The notes under the pieces were generated by a model. That model searched no databases, had not been told where the DNA came from, and was given only the letters and a program-made list of their open reading frames with translations. The translations under genes were made by a program, and so were the position numbers. Shown in pieces: positions 8,350 to 17,556 of a DNA stretch of 64,000 nucleotides (its first letter is position 1; every line of letters begins with the position of its first letter). This DNA comes from Apilactobacillus kunkeei (GTDB taxonomy: Bacteria > Bacillota > Bacilli > Lactobacillales > Lactobacillaceae). The stretch covers positions 116,498 through 180,497 of the forward strand of contig NZ_VBSE01000041.1 of the NCBI RefSeq assembly GCF_005930975.1. Direction: 5' to 3'.

Positions 8350-11037
8350 TTACTTATCTTCAGATTGGCCATAAGTCAATTTGATCAATGCTGAGATTAA
8401 CATTGGAATGATAAATACAAGGATGATTAATCCAACAATCACACCAACAGCAACTTGAATTAGAGTTAATACTCCTGATGGCATCAATGCCGCAAAAGTA
8501 CCACCTAAAATAATTGCTGCTGAGATAACTACAGTACCGATAACAGCACAAGCATGTTGAATTTGTTTTTCAGGTGTTGCGTCAACGCTGCCAAATTCTC
8601 GATATTTCATCATTAAGAAGATACTGTAATCAACACCTAATGCAATTAACATTACAAATGTGAAGAATGGTGTGTTCCAAGTTAAGAATTTTTCACCTAA
8701 TACGGCAGAACTAATTAACTTAGTGATACTTAGTGATGAAATGTAAGCAATAATTAATGTACCTAAGATGTAGAATGGTTGAAGAATTGATCTTGTAATA
8801 ACCATTAGTGCAATCATAATTCCGATAACCATAATTACTGCAGTTCTCAAAAAGTCGGAACTAGCGATGTGGTGAGTATCTGAAGTAGTTGCAGTCTGAC
8901 CACCAATTGCAACCACACTGTGATCTAATGAGGTACCTGAGATATTGTTGTATACCTTAGTTTGTAGGTTATCAACTTGGTTCATTGCACTTTCAGAATT
9001 AGGGTCTTTATCTAAGACAACAGTAATTTTTGCAGTCTTCTTATCTTCTGATAGATAAGTATTAACTGAACGTTTGAATGTATCACTCTTCAAGACGCTT
9101 TCTGGAATGTTAAATGAATCAGCAGCTTGTGAATTTGATAGAGAACTTAGGTAAGTGTTAGCACTACCCATTCCTTTTTCAATTTTATCTAAACCAACGC
9201 CCGCTTTCTTTAGCTTGGCTTGAGTCTCTTTTAATTGTTCAGCTAATGCCTTAGCATTGTCACCAATACCTTGAGTATTAGATGCAATCCCTTCTAGTTG
9301 TGATTGTAAACCACTCATTAATGTTTGTTGTTTAGTTGCACTTTGTTGTAGTAAAGCACCTACAATTTGAAGCTGTGCTTGGCTAAGTGGTTGACCTACT
9401 GAGGCCATCTTTTGTTGTAATTGAGTTAGTACTTCTTGACCATTGGTACTACCTGTTTGACTACTCATTGCTTGAATATTCTTTAGATATTGTCCAATTG
9501 TCATTGCTGAAGAACCGATATCTTCCAGTGGAGTAGCGTTGAATGATGAGTTCTTAGTACCTTGCTTGATGGTACTAATCCCCTTCTTAGCAGTCTTCAT
9601 CTTGGAATTTAATGTTTCTAGTTGGTCATTGACATAAAGTTGATTAATTGGCATACCGCTTGGTTGTGTTACAGAAGCAACTGTCTTTATGCCAGATTGT
9701 TTACCCAATTGTTGGGTTAGTCGATCAATTTCATTCAAGTCTTTTTCGTTATTTAGCTTGTGGTCCGATTTAATGTAAATAGTTGAAGGTTCCGCAGTTC
9801 CCTTTGAGAAATGCTTTTGAACCGTCAATAGTCCTTGTTTAGCAGGAACATTATTTTGCAATTCTACACTATTATCATAGTTTAGGTTGTTCTTGTAAGT
9901 AGCCATGAATGGAACCGTTGCAACCAATACCAATATGATAGCTGGGATTGCCCACTTAGTCGATTTGCTAGATAAGAATCTCCATAGCTTATTTTCACCT
10001 TCACCATCAAAGTTCTTTGATGGCCAAAAGATGTTCTTACCTAGAACTGACATAAAGAATGGATTCAATGTTACCAATACAATTAGCAATACGGCAACAC
10101 CAACGGCAACTCCTACGGCTGATTGGTAAATTGAGAATTTTGCCAATGCTAATACAGCAAACCCAATCAATACTGATGTACCTGAGTATAGGATTGTTTT
10201 TCCAGCAACCTTTCTAGCATCGATAGTTGCTTGAATTCGGTCTTTACCCCTACTTAGTTCTTCCTTAAATTGGTTATATAACAGGATGTTGTAATCAGTA
10301 CCAATACCGAATAATACAACCACCATGAATACACGAGTGAAGTTTGAAAGTGGGAAACCAAAGTATTGAACAAGGTTCATTACAATGCTTAATGAAACAA
10401 TGAATGAAACACCCACTGTTAATAGTGATACCAATGGAACAATTGGTGATCTAAATACAATAATCAATACGATTAGAATAAATACAGCAGCAATAACTTC
10501 AGTCTTTTGAATTCCTTCTTGTGTAGAAACTCTAAAATCATCATTTAGGATATCCCCACCTGTGACATAAGTCTTTACTCCAGAGGTCTGAACCGCATCC
10601 TTAAGTTGATTGTTAACATCTTGGATTGAACGTTTCTTTGTTACATTTAATTGAACAATTTCAGTTGTTTTATCTTTTGAAATTAATTGTTTCTTAGTTG
10701 CATCGTTATCAAATGGTGCAGTTACACCCTTGATACCGTACTTGGACTTGTTGTCCTTTAATTTTTGAATTGTAGCATCAATTTTCTTTTGGTCACTTGA
10801 AGTGATTTTACTATTACCATTATTAAAAACAACGACGGTATCCATGGTATTGCTAATACCATGACCCCAATGTTTTTGAATCGTTTGTGCTACTTGGCTT
10901 TGTGAAGTAGCTGGAATCTTAGTTTGACCTTTTTGCGCAACTAAGTTAGACATGTTTGGTAAAAAAACCACACTTAGGATTACAATGGCTAACCATGCAA
11001 TCAAGCTTCCGGTATACTTCTTAATAAACTTTGGCAT
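8350..11037 (-). CDS. MMPL/RND-family membrane exporter (YdfJ-like)
   Basis: An 895-residue protein with two halves, each of one helix, a large extracellular domain and a block of five helices. The conserved RND motifs are visible: GIGTDYNILLYNQF in the first half and ALGVDYSIFLMMKYRE in the second. The second outer domain is rich in Gln and Ser and probably helical. Start ATG at 11037 with GGGGGAG upstream. It follows a TetR-type regulator by 14 bases, so both form one operon. MMPL proteins export lipids, siderophores or toxic compounds; self-protection against a hydrophobic compound is the likely role, but the substrate is unknown. Confidence 0.9.
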   Translation of the reverse strand: MPKFIKKYTGSLIAWLAIVILSVVFLPNMSNLVAQKGQTKIPATSQSQVAQTIQKHWGHGISNTMDTVVVFNNGNSKITSSDQKKIDATIQKLKDNKSKYGIKGVTAPFDNDATKKQLISKDKTTEIVQLNVTKKRSIQDVNNQLKDAVQTSGVKTYVTGGDILNDDFRVSTQEGIQKTEVIAAVFILIVLIIVFRSPIVPLVSLLTVGVSFIVSLSIVMNLVQYFGFPLSNFTRVFMVVVLFGIGTDYNILLYNQFKEELSRGKDRIQATIDARKVAGKTILYSGTSVLIGFAVLALAKFSIYQSAVGVAVGVAVLLIVLVTLNPFFMSVLGKNIFWPSKNFDGEGENKLWRFLSSKSTKWAIPAIILVLVATVPFMATYKNNLNYDNSVELQNNVPAKQGLLTVQKHFSKGTAEPSTIYIKSDHKLNNEKDLNEIDRLTQQLGKQSGIKTVASVTQPSGMPINQLYVNDQLETLNSKMKTAKKGISTIKQGTKNSSFNATPLEDIGSSAMTIGQYLKNIQAMSSQTGSTNGQEVLTQLQQKMASVGQPLSQAQLQIVGALLQQSATKQQTLMSGLQSQLEGIASNTQGIGDNAKALAEQLKETQAKLKKAGVGLDKIEKGMGSANTYLSSLSNSQAADSFNIPESVLKSDTFKRSVNTYLSEDKKTAKITVVLDKDPNSESAMNQVDNLQTKVYNNISGTSLDHSVVAIGGQTATTSDTHHIASSDFLRTAVIMVIGIMIALMVITRSILQPFYILGTLIIAYISSLSITKLISSAVLGEKFLTWNTPFFTFVMLIALGVDYSIFLMMKYREFGSVDATPEKQIQHACAVIGTVVISAAIILGGTFAALMPSGVLTLIQVAVGVIVGLIILVFIIPMLISALIKLTYGQSEDK

Positions 11038-11051
11038 CTGAATTCTCCCCC

Positions 11052-11663
11052 TTATTTTTTAATATTAATTAAATCTTGTGGCGCTGTTCTTTGCGTCGTC
11101 TTGATAATTTCAGCGATTTCATTCGGAGACTCTGGATGTTCTTTACTCATCCAATAAACAACGATACTCATCAATCTATCCAAAATGATTTCCATTACAT
11201 AATCTTTAGGAATACCTGGATGGAACTCGATTTCAGAAGGTGCCGCATGAAATGATTCAATCGTTACTTCCTTAAACATCTTCTTAATTTTTCCGATTAA
11301 ATATGGATCACCATCTGGGCATAGCAACGCAGACAATAATTTTGAATTCTGGTAAAAGTAGTCAAGCGTCTTGATTACCAATTCTGATGGAGTATTTTCA
11401 CTATTTTCAGAAAACGCTTTTAATTCTTCAGGAACAATTGCATTTAAGATATCTTGAATTTCAGCTAATAAACGTGTTTCTGTCTTTGATAACAAATCAA
11501 ATTTATCTAAATAATGAATGTAAAACGTACCGCGACCAATTCCGGCTGCTCTAGTTAAATCAGTAACACTCAAATTATTGAATCCCTTAGTATGAATCAA
11601 TTCAATTAAGGCATCAGTAATTTGGGACTTGGTTTTGATAGTTCTACTATCTTGTTTAACCAT
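11052..11663 (-). CDS. TetR/AcrR-family repressor of the MMPL exporter
   Basis: A 203-residue protein. The N-terminal helix-turn-helix is clear (ITDALIELIHTKGFNNLSV...DLTRAAGIGRGTFYIHYLDKFDLL), followed by an all-helical ligand domain with a DUF-type TetR_C pattern. The ATG at 11663 has GAGGGGAG about 8 bases upstream; the longer frame would start at a TTG before that site. It lies first in the operon with the MMPL gene. Its promoter is overlapped by an inverted repeat (11718-11746), so autoregulation plus control of the exporter is likely. Confidence 0.88.
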   Translation of the reverse strand: MVKQDSRTIKTKSQITDALIELIHTKGFNNLSVTDLTRAAGIGRGTFYIHYLDKFDLLSKTETRLLAEIQDILNAIVPEELKAFSENSENTPSELVIKTLDYFYQNSKLLSALLCPDGDPYLIGKIKKMFKEVTIESFHAAPSEIEFHPGIPKDYVMEIILDRLMSIVVYWMSKEHPESPNEIAEIIKTTQRTAPQDLINIKK

Positions 11664-11708
11664 ACCTATGTCTCCCCTCAAAAATCACTTATCTAATAAT
11701 TCAATTAC

Positions 11709-11746
11709 ATTATAAAAACAACGTGGTGAGAAAGTCAACACGTTGT
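11709..11746 (-). promoter_or_regulatory. TetR-MMPL promoter with inverted-repeat operator, overlapping a terminator
   Basis: On the minus strand TTGACT (11733-11738) and TATAAT (11709-11714) are 18 bases apart. The inverted repeat ACAACGTG-N13-CACGTTGT (11718-11746) flanks the -35 box, a likely TetR operator. The same repeat followed by TTTTTATAAT can fold as the terminator of the upstream EamA gene (11764-12675). Confidence 0.65.
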
Positions 11747-11763
11747 TCATTATCTTTTTTATT

Positions 11764-12675
11764 TTATTCGTTTTTATTTCCTAAAGCCAATATAAATACT
11801 GTACTTAATACTAAAATCCCACCTATAACTTCTGCACCATTAAAAGACGTATTAAGGAAAATTACTGCACCTATGGTCGCTGATAGTGGTTCAAACGTAT
11901 CTAGCATTCCTGCCACTGTAGGCGAAATAAATTTCAAACTATTAATGAAGCAAATAAATGACATCATGGTTCCAAAGAATACGATGAACCCGACTCCTAA
12001 TACAGTTCCAAGAGTCAGTTTAGGAACATCTACCCAGAAAGGATGAACAAAAGTAAAGATAATACCACCGACTAGCATTGCCCATCCAACTACTACTAGT
12101 GTTGAAAAACGCTTTAATAGGTTTACAGGCAGCATGGTTTGAATTGCACCAGCTAAAGCTAACAATAGTCCCGCAGTTAATGCAGGAGTTGAAATAGCTA
12201 ACTGGGTTAAATGCCCTTTTGTAACTAACAACCATGTTCCTATTAGGGCCACTAATACTGCCGTCGCCTCATACTTGTTAGGCAATTGATGATAAAAAAT
12301 GGCAGTAAATATAACAATCAATACTGTCCCCAAGCTTTGTAGAACCGTTGCAGTTCCGGCATTACTTAAATTCACCGTTACTAAGTATAAATATTGAACA
12401 GCAGCTAGCCCAAACACGGCATAAGCAGCAAAAACGCCTAGATTCTTTGGCTTCTTCCAAAGATCCATCACTGGTTCTTTTTTAACAAAATTGGTAAATA
12501 ACAAAATTACAATACCTGATATTCCCATTTTAATTCCCATTAACCATTCAGGTGAAAGGTTATTATCTTGAAATAAAAATTGTGACACAGGCCCTTGAAT
12601 CCCCCAAAGAATTGCCCCAGTCACAGCTAGTATTCCACCAATCAATCTTTTTTGTGCTTGTGTCTTATTTTTCAA
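11764..12675 (-). CDS. EamA/DMT-family transporter
   Basis: A 303-residue ten-helix protein with two EamA repeats (ILWGIQGPVSQFLFQ near the start). The start is a TTG at 12675, preceded by GGAG with 7 bases spacing; no ATG nearby has a better signal. It is a more distant relative of the two EamA proteins encoded at 3514-5546. Its promoter appears to overlap the terminator of the aldo/keto reductase gene (TATAAT about 20 bases after that hairpin). The substrate is unknown. Confidence 0.85.
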   Translation of the reverse strand: MKNKTQAQKRLIGGILAVTGAILWGIQGPVSQFLFQDNNLSPEWLMGIKMGISGIVILLFTNFVKKEPVMDLWKKPKNLGVFAAYAVFGLAAVQYLYLVTVNLSNAGTATVLQSLGTVLIVIFTAIFYHQLPNKYEATAVLVALIGTWLLVTKGHLTQLAISTPALTAGLLLALAGAIQTMLPVNLLKRFSTLVVVGWAMLVGGIIFTFVHPFWVDVPKLTLGTVLGVGFIVFFGTMMSFICFINSLKFISPTVAGMLDTFEPLSATIGAVIFLNTSFNGAEVIGGILVLSTVFILALGNKNE

Positions 12676-12723
12676 TCCAATTCTCCATTTCTCTAATTAT
12701 TTAATACCATTATAGGACAAAAT

Positions 12724-12756
12724 AAAAAGCGTTGTCATTAATGACAACGCTTTTTT
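12724..12756 (-). terminator. Intrinsic terminator after the aldo/keto reductase
   Basis: A perfect 10-bp stem (GCGTTGTCAT/ATGACAACGC) with A and T tracts on both sides. Confidence 0.85.
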
Positions 12757-12773
12757 CTGAATAGCTAGTATAA

Positions 12774-13682
12774 CTAATCTTTGTAGTTAGCAGGAGAATC
12801 GTCCCACTTATCAACAGTATCTTGCATTTCGCCGGTAGTATGCCAAGTAAAATCTGGGTACCATAAACTACGCTTTTGCTTGTCGATACCTTCAATCGTC
12901 TTCATGTCATCTTCTGACAACTTAAAGTCAAAGATATCCGAGTTTTGAATAATTCTTTCTTCATGTGAAGACTTAGGAATAGTTACTACACCTTTTTGCC
13001 AATCCCAACGAAGAATTACTTGAGCAACTGACTTATTGTATTTATCAGCAATCTTCTTAATTTCTTCGTTAGATAAGGCTTCTCCACCACCGAGTGGTGA
13101 CCATGCTTCTAGTTGAATTCCAGCGTGGTTATTGAATTCAAGAATTTCTTTTTCTTGGTTCACTGGGTTAAATTCCATTTGGTTAACAGCAGGAACAATA
13201 TCACTGTGATCCAATAGATTTTGTAATCTTTCATTATCAAAGTTTGAAATTCCAATAGCTCTAATCTTACCTTGACGATAAAGTTCTTCCATTGCCTTCC
13301 ATGTATCAATGTACTTACCATCAACTGGCCAGTGCATTAAATATAGGTCAATGTATGTTAAATCAAGACGTTTTAATGTACCATTTAAGGCATTAATTGT
13401 ACTTTCATAACCTTGATCACCATTAAATAATTTAGTTGTAATAAATAAATCTTTACGGTTTTGTCCGGTTGCAGCTAAACCTTCTTTAATTCCTTCACCA
13501 ACACCAGTTTCATTACCATATTGCTTTGCAGTATCAATTAGATGGTAACCCTTGATGATTGATTCTTTAACTGATTCTTTAGCACTTGTGTTATCTGTCT
13601 TCCAAACACCTAATCCAAGACGTGGCATTTCAACGCCGTTGTTTAAAGTGGTTGTTTCTTCAAGTCCTTCTAATCTGTTCAT
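12774..13682 (-). CDS. Aldo/keto reductase
   Basis: A 302-residue NADPH-dependent oxidoreductase with a TIM-barrel fold. The catalytic tetrad is visible: Asp and Tyr in HLIDTAKQYGNE (about residues 49-54), Lys in LFITTKLF (about 83) and His in LYLMHWPVDG (about 116). The C-terminal PKSSHEERIIQN region binds the 2'-phosphate of NADPH. It resembles the 2,5-diketo-gluconate/glyoxal reductase branch (YvgN/YtbE-like), which reduces small aldehydes and ketones. Start ATG at 13682 with AGGAGG upstream. It is monocistronic. Confidence 0.93.
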   Translation of the reverse strand: MNRLEGLEETTTLNNGVEMPRLGLGVWKTDNTSAKESVKESIIKGYHLIDTAKQYGNETGVGEGIKEGLAATGQNRKDLFITTKLFNGDQGYESTINALNGTLKRLDLTYIDLYLMHWPVDGKYIDTWKAMEELYRQGKIRAIGISNFDNERLQNLLDHSDIVPAVNQMEFNPVNQEKEILEFNNHAGIQLEAWSPLGGGEALSNEEIKKIADKYNKSVAQVILRWDWQKGVVTIPKSSHEERIIQNSDIFDFKLSEDDMKTIEGIDKQKRSLWYPDFTWHTTGEMQDTVDKWDDSPANYKD

Positions 13683-13784
13683 AGAAAATTCAGCCTCCTA
13701 TTTCATAAGTTCAAGTACATGTTAAAACCAATAGAAATGATTTTCAAGAAAAACGAAATGATTATAATCAAATATAATTAAATA

Positions 13785-14774
13785 TTAATCTTCATAACCA
13801 TGAGGGTGTTTTTGAGTCCAAGTCCATGCACTGGCAATGATATCTTCAACGTTATCATGTTGAGGTTTCCAGCCTAATATTTTGCGTGCTTTTGTTGAGT
13901 CGGCAACTAGAGTACTTGGGTCCCCCGCTCTTCTCGGTGCATCTTCAGCAGGAATTTCCTTACCAGTCACCTTACGAGCAGTTTCTAACATTTCTCTATT
14001 TGAGAAACCAGTTGATGAACCTAAGTTAAATGCTTCTGATTCTCCACCCTTCATCAATCTATCTAACGCTAGGATATGTGCATCTGCTAAGTCAACTACG
14101 TGGACATAGTCACGTACGTTAGTACCATCTTTAGTTGGGTAATCAGTACCAAAGATTTGTAGTTTGTCACGAGTGCCTTGGGCTACTTGTAAAATGATTG
14201 GAATTAAATGGGTTTCAGGACCGTGGTCTTCACCAATTGATCCGTCCATCTTAGCGCCACCCACGTTGAAGTAACGAAGTGCAGTATACTTGATGCCATA
14301 AGCAACATCAGCCCACTTCATCATTTTTTCCATCATTAACTTACTTTCACCATAAGGATTGGTAGGTACTTGAGAATCTGTTTCCTTAACTGGAATACTT
14401 TCAGGTTCTCCATAAGTAGCAGCCGTAGAAGAGAAGATAATATTGTTAACGTTATGTCTTTGCATTGCTTCTAGTAGCGTAATCATTCCACCTGTGTTGT
14501 TATCAAAGTACTTTAATGGTTTTTCCATTGATTCTGGTACGATAGAATTAGCGGCAAAATGAATAATTCCATCAATATTTTCATTATTGAAAATTTTGTC
14601 TAGGAAGTCAGCATCTCTGATGTCTCCTTCATAGAATTTGGCGTTTTTGTTAACACTATCTAAATGTCCAGTTGCTAAGTTATCTGCAACGACAACATCA
14701 TATCCTTTTTCAATTAACCTATCTACGGTATGTGAACCGATGTATCCGGCCCCACCTGGTACTAAAATTGCCAT
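13785..14774 (-). CDS. galE: UDP-glucose 4-epimerase
   Basis: A 329-residue extended short-chain dehydrogenase that interconverts UDP-glucose and UDP-galactose with bound NAD. The dinucleotide motif GGAGYIGSH is at residues 7-15, the catalytic Ser/Thr in [11 protein letters not shown] (about 120-130) and the YxxxK motif in YGESKLMME (about 145). [15 protein letters not shown] is also typical. Start ATG at 14774. It stands alone and not in a galactose operon, so it probably supplies UDP-galactose for surface polysaccharide. It connects with the phosphoglucomutase at 26241 through UDP-glucose. Confidence 0.95.
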   Translation of the reverse strand: MAILVPGGAGYIGSHTVDRLIEKGYDVVVADNLATGHLDSVNKNAKFYEGDIRDADFLDKIFNNENIDGIIHFAANSIVPESMEKPLKYFDNNTGGMITLLEAMQRHNVNNIIFSSTAATYGEPESIPVKETDSQVPTNPYGESKLMMEKMMKWADVAYGIKYTALRYFNVGGAKMDGSIGEDHGPETHLIPIILQVAQGTRDKLQIFGTDYPTKDGTNVRDYVHVVDLADAHILALDRLMKGGESEAFNLGSSTGFSNREMLETARKVTGKEIPAEDAPRRAGDPSTLVADSTKARKILGWKPQHDNVEDIIASAWTWTQKHPHGYED

Positions 14775-14851
14775 ATAAGAATACTCCCTTTATTTAAATT
14801 GCTTATAATATCATTATCAATCAGAAACCTTAAAAATTCAATAAATTCCAC

Positions 14852-14880
14852 AAAAAAAGACGCGGTATCATACTGCGTCT
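14852..14880 (-). terminator. Intrinsic terminator after fabF
   Basis: GACGCGGTA pairs with TACTGCGTC (one G-U pair) and is followed by a T-run on the minus strand, directly after the fabF stop. Confidence 0.8.
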
Positions 14881-14893
14881 TCTAATTGTTTTA

Positions 14894-16132
14894 TTAGTCG
14901 TTTTCGTACTTCTTGAATACAAGAACCGCGTTGTGACCACCAAAACCAAATGAGTTTGAAATTTCGTAGTTAACTGGTGACTTCTTGTTGTCTTCGTTTA
15001 CTAGTTCTACTTCAACTTCTGGATCGATGTTCTTAACACCGTAGTTAACAGGCATTTGTTGACGTTGTAATGCACCAACCATGATAACAGCTTCTAGTGA
15101 ACCTGCAGCACCAAGAGCATGACCAGTCATACCCTTTGTACTACTTACCTTGATGTGGTCATTATCAGCAAATACTTTCTTAATAGCTTGTGATTCAGCT
15201 GAATCATTAGCATGAGTACTTGTTCCGTGAGCGTTAACGTAGTCAACGTCCTTAGGATCAACGTTAGCATCCTTAAGAGCTAACTTCATAGCATCAACAG
15301 CACCTGAACCGTCAGGTCTTGGAGCAGTTAAGTGGTAAGCATCTGAGTTAGTACCATAACCAACAACTTCGGCCAAGATGTTAGCACCACGAGCCTTAGC
15401 ATGTTCTAGTTCTTCAAGAACTAAAGTACCGGCACCTTCACCCATAACGAATCCATTTCTATCCTTATCGAATGGAATTGAACCACCTTCAACAGTTTCT
15501 GAAGTTGAAAGAGCAGATAGTGCAGCGAAACCTGCAATACCTAGTTCGTTAACTGAAGCTTCTGAACCACCAGTAATCATCATCTTAGCTTTACCAAAAC
15601 GAATGTAGTCAAAAGCATCACCAATAGCGTTAGTACCTGATGAACAAGCAGTAACGATTGCTTGAGAAGTGTTTCTAGCATTTAGGTTAATTGAAATGTT
15701 ACCAGCAGCCATGTTAATGATTGAGTTAGGAACGAAGAATGGAGATACACGACCCGGACCCTTCTTTGACATCTTGATTGCTTGTTCTTGGATAGTTGTT
15801 AAACCACCAATACCAGAACCATAGATAACACCTAATTCATCTGGATCAAATTCGCCTTCTTTTAGGCCAGCTTGTTCCATGGCTTCATAAGCTGAGTATA
15901 AAGCGTAACGTGAGAAGTCATCCATACGTTTTGAGATCTTCTTATCGATACGTTTTAGTGGATCAAAATCTTTAACTTCAGCAGCTAAAGTAACACCAGT
16001 TTCTGAAGCATCAAACTTTGAAATTGGAGCAATACCTGTCTTTGAAGCAAAAATATTGTCTAAGAATGTGTTAGCGTCGTTACCCAAAGGACTAACGGCA
16101 CCAATACCTGTAATTACAACACGCTTTTCCAT
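14894..16132 (-). CDS. fabF: 3-oxoacyl-[acyl-carrier-protein] synthase II
   Basis: A 412-residue condensing enzyme of fatty-acid elongation. The Cys-His-His triad is visible: Cys163 in VTACSSGTNAI, His in YVNAHGTSTHANDS and His in KGMTGHALGAAGS. Start ATG at 16132 with AAGGAGG. It is not in the main fab cluster (where it often follows fabG) but in a second unit with a fabZ gene 13 bases upstream. That pairing recalls the fabN-fabO pair of Enterococcus faecalis, which makes unsaturated fatty acids; a similar role is an inference. It is the only elongation synthase in the window. Confidence 0.96.
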   Translation of the reverse strand: MEKRVVITGIGAVSPLGNDANTFLDNIFASKTGIAPISKFDASETGVTLAAEVKDFDPLKRIDKKISKRMDDFSRYALYSAYEAMEQAGLKEGEFDPDELGVIYGSGIGGLTTIQEQAIKMSKKGPGRVSPFFVPNSIINMAAGNISINLNARNTSQAIVTACSSGTNAIGDAFDYIRFGKAKMMITGGSEASVNELGIAGFAALSALSTSETVEGGSIPFDKDRNGFVMGEGAGTLVLEELEHAKARGANILAEVVGYGTNSDAYHLTAPRPDGSGAVDAMKLALKDANVDPKDVDYVNAHGTSTHANDSAESQAIKKVFADNDHIKVSSTKGMTGHALGAAGSLEAVIMVGALQRQQMPVNYGVKNIDPEVEVELVNEDNKKSPVNYEISNSFGFGGHNAVLVFKKYEND

Positions 16133-16145
16133 AGAGTTATCCTCC

Positions 16146-16589
16146 TTATTTACGTTTTACGTCTGGAACGATAAATGTTAGTTGAGCTGAACAAGCTTTC
16201 TTGTCGCCAACGTAAGCAGTACAGTCAACTTGTCCCATGTTCTTCTTTTGTTTACCCATAGTAACTTCGAAACGTACAACGTCACCAGGTTTAACCATCT
16301 TTCTAAACTTAGCACCCTTAATTTCACCAAGGTAAGCAGTCTTATCCTTGTATTGTTCACTCTTCAAAATAAGAATTGAAGCAGTTTGAGCCATAGTTTC
16401 GATAATTAAAACACCAGGCATAACTGGGTTTCCAGGGAAGTGACCTTGGAAATAGTTTTCGTTAATAGTAACGTTCTTAGTAGCGACTACCTTTTCACCG
16501 GGAATTAATTCATCAACCTTATCGATGTATAGAATTGGGTATCTGTTTGGAATTAAATCCATAATTTCTGTTGTATTTAAAACACTCAC
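16146..16589 (-). CDS. fabZ: 3-hydroxyacyl-ACP dehydratase (FabZ/FabN type)
   Basis: A 147-residue hot-dog-fold dehydratase. The full FabZ active-site motif is present: GHFPGNPVMPGVLIIETMAQ, giving the catalytic His and Glu. The start is a GTG at 16589 with AGGAG 8 bases upstream; an earlier GTG in the same frame lies within that binding site. It is co-transcribed with fabF. Because it is the canonical copy and is paired with fabF outside the main cluster, it may act as a FabN-like dehydratase/isomerase for unsaturated fatty acids. Sequence alone does not separate FabZ from FabN. Confidence 0.92.
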   Translation of the reverse strand: MSVLNTTEIMDLIPNRYPILYIDKVDELIPGEKVVATKNVTINENYFQGHFPGNPVMPGVLIIETMAQTASILILKSEQYKDKTAYLGEIKGAKFRKMVKPGDVVRFEVTMGKQKKNMGQVDCTAYVGDKKACSAQLTFIVPDVKRK

Positions 16590-16953
16590 AATAAGCACTC
16601 CTCATATATAATTCAAAATTTTAACAATTAAACGTTTTTATTAATCTAATTTATGATCCTAACCCAATAGGATTATTAATTAGTTCATCTAGTTTTAATA
16701 TCTAGATGAACTAATTAACACAAATAAGTTTAACAATTACCGTACTAAGTTACAACGTACATGAATCTTTTTATTGCTTAAAACGGACAAAACGTTGTCA
16801 TAGCAGTGTTTTACGTATATTACCTTATGTGACACATGGTTAAATGTATATCTATTTTGCTGTTTTTTATTAGAGATTATCTAATTATCATGATTTGATT
16901 CGTTTAATGTTTGAACATCCCATTACCCCGGAAAAATCATTTAACAGCAGATA
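16590..16953 (-). promoter_or_regulatory. Leader region of fabZ-fabF with a 17-bp hairpin
   Basis: A 364-base stretch without a gene between ppt and fabZ. It holds a perfect inverted repeat with 17-bp arms and a 9-base loop (16676-16692 / 16702-16718; the arms contain TTAGTTCATCTAG and its complement). No T-run follows on either strand, so it is not an ordinary terminator. Possible promoter boxes exist upstream of it on the minus strand (TTGTAA, TTGTTA), but none is convincing. Confidence 0.6.
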
Positions 16954-17556
16954 TTAGTCATCATATGTAGCAAGGGTTCCAACGTAACCATCAGCTACCT
17001 CAATATCGGTTAATTTAATTTTACGATCTAATCGTTTAGCAGATTTTTTAGTATCAACATCAATATCGACACTTTTAACCTTACCGGATAATCCAGTACC
17101 GACTAATTTTAATGCTGCTTCCTTGATTGTCCATAACTTAAGAGTTTCATCACCCTCTACTGATTCATCTAGATTACTTAAGTAATCCAATTCGTTATCA
17201 GTAAACGCACGAGTAATTCGTTTGTAAGTAAATGGACGCAATTTCTCAATATCTACTCCAACCTCTTGATCAGAAACCGCTAAGATTACTAAATCATATG
17301 AGTTTGAAATATTATATTGAAATTGATTTGATTTTAGAAATGGTTTTCCATGATTACCGTAATAGAATAGGTCACCATGAAGTAATTCATCAATACTAAT
17401 TCCCATGTAATCTGCCAGCATCAAGTTACCAACAATTGCTTGACGTTTGTTATACTTTGTAAAATCAACATCAGCCTTTTTGAAGATTTCTTGGTACTTT
17501 GGATTTTGAATAGAATCGATAAAAATTTCTGTATTATTAAGCAAGTAAATGAACAC
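16954..17556 (-). CDS. 4'-phosphopantetheinyl transferase, Sfp type
   Basis: A 200-residue enzyme that attaches phosphopantetheine from CoA to acyl carrier protein. Motifs: GKPF, YNISNSYD (family F/YN-S-H-S, with Asn in place of His), VGVDIEKL with the metal-binding Asp, and LWTIKEAALKLVGTGL. It overlaps the end of fabI by 20 bases, so it is translationally coupled and serves AcpP encoded in the same cluster. The GTG at 17556 has no clear binding site; a TTG four codons later (17544) is better placed after AAGGG. I see no clear terminator after it. Confidence 0.88.
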   Translation of the reverse strand: MFIYLLNNTEIFIDSIQNPKYQEIFKKADVDFTKYNKRQAIVGNLMLADYMGISIDELLHGDLFYYGNHGKPFLKSNQFQYNISNSYDLVILAVSDQEVGVDIEKLRPFTYKRITRAFTDNELDYLSNLDESVEGDETLKLWTIKEAALKLVGTGLSGKVKSVDIDVDTKKSAKRLDRKIKLTDIEVADGYVGTLATYDD

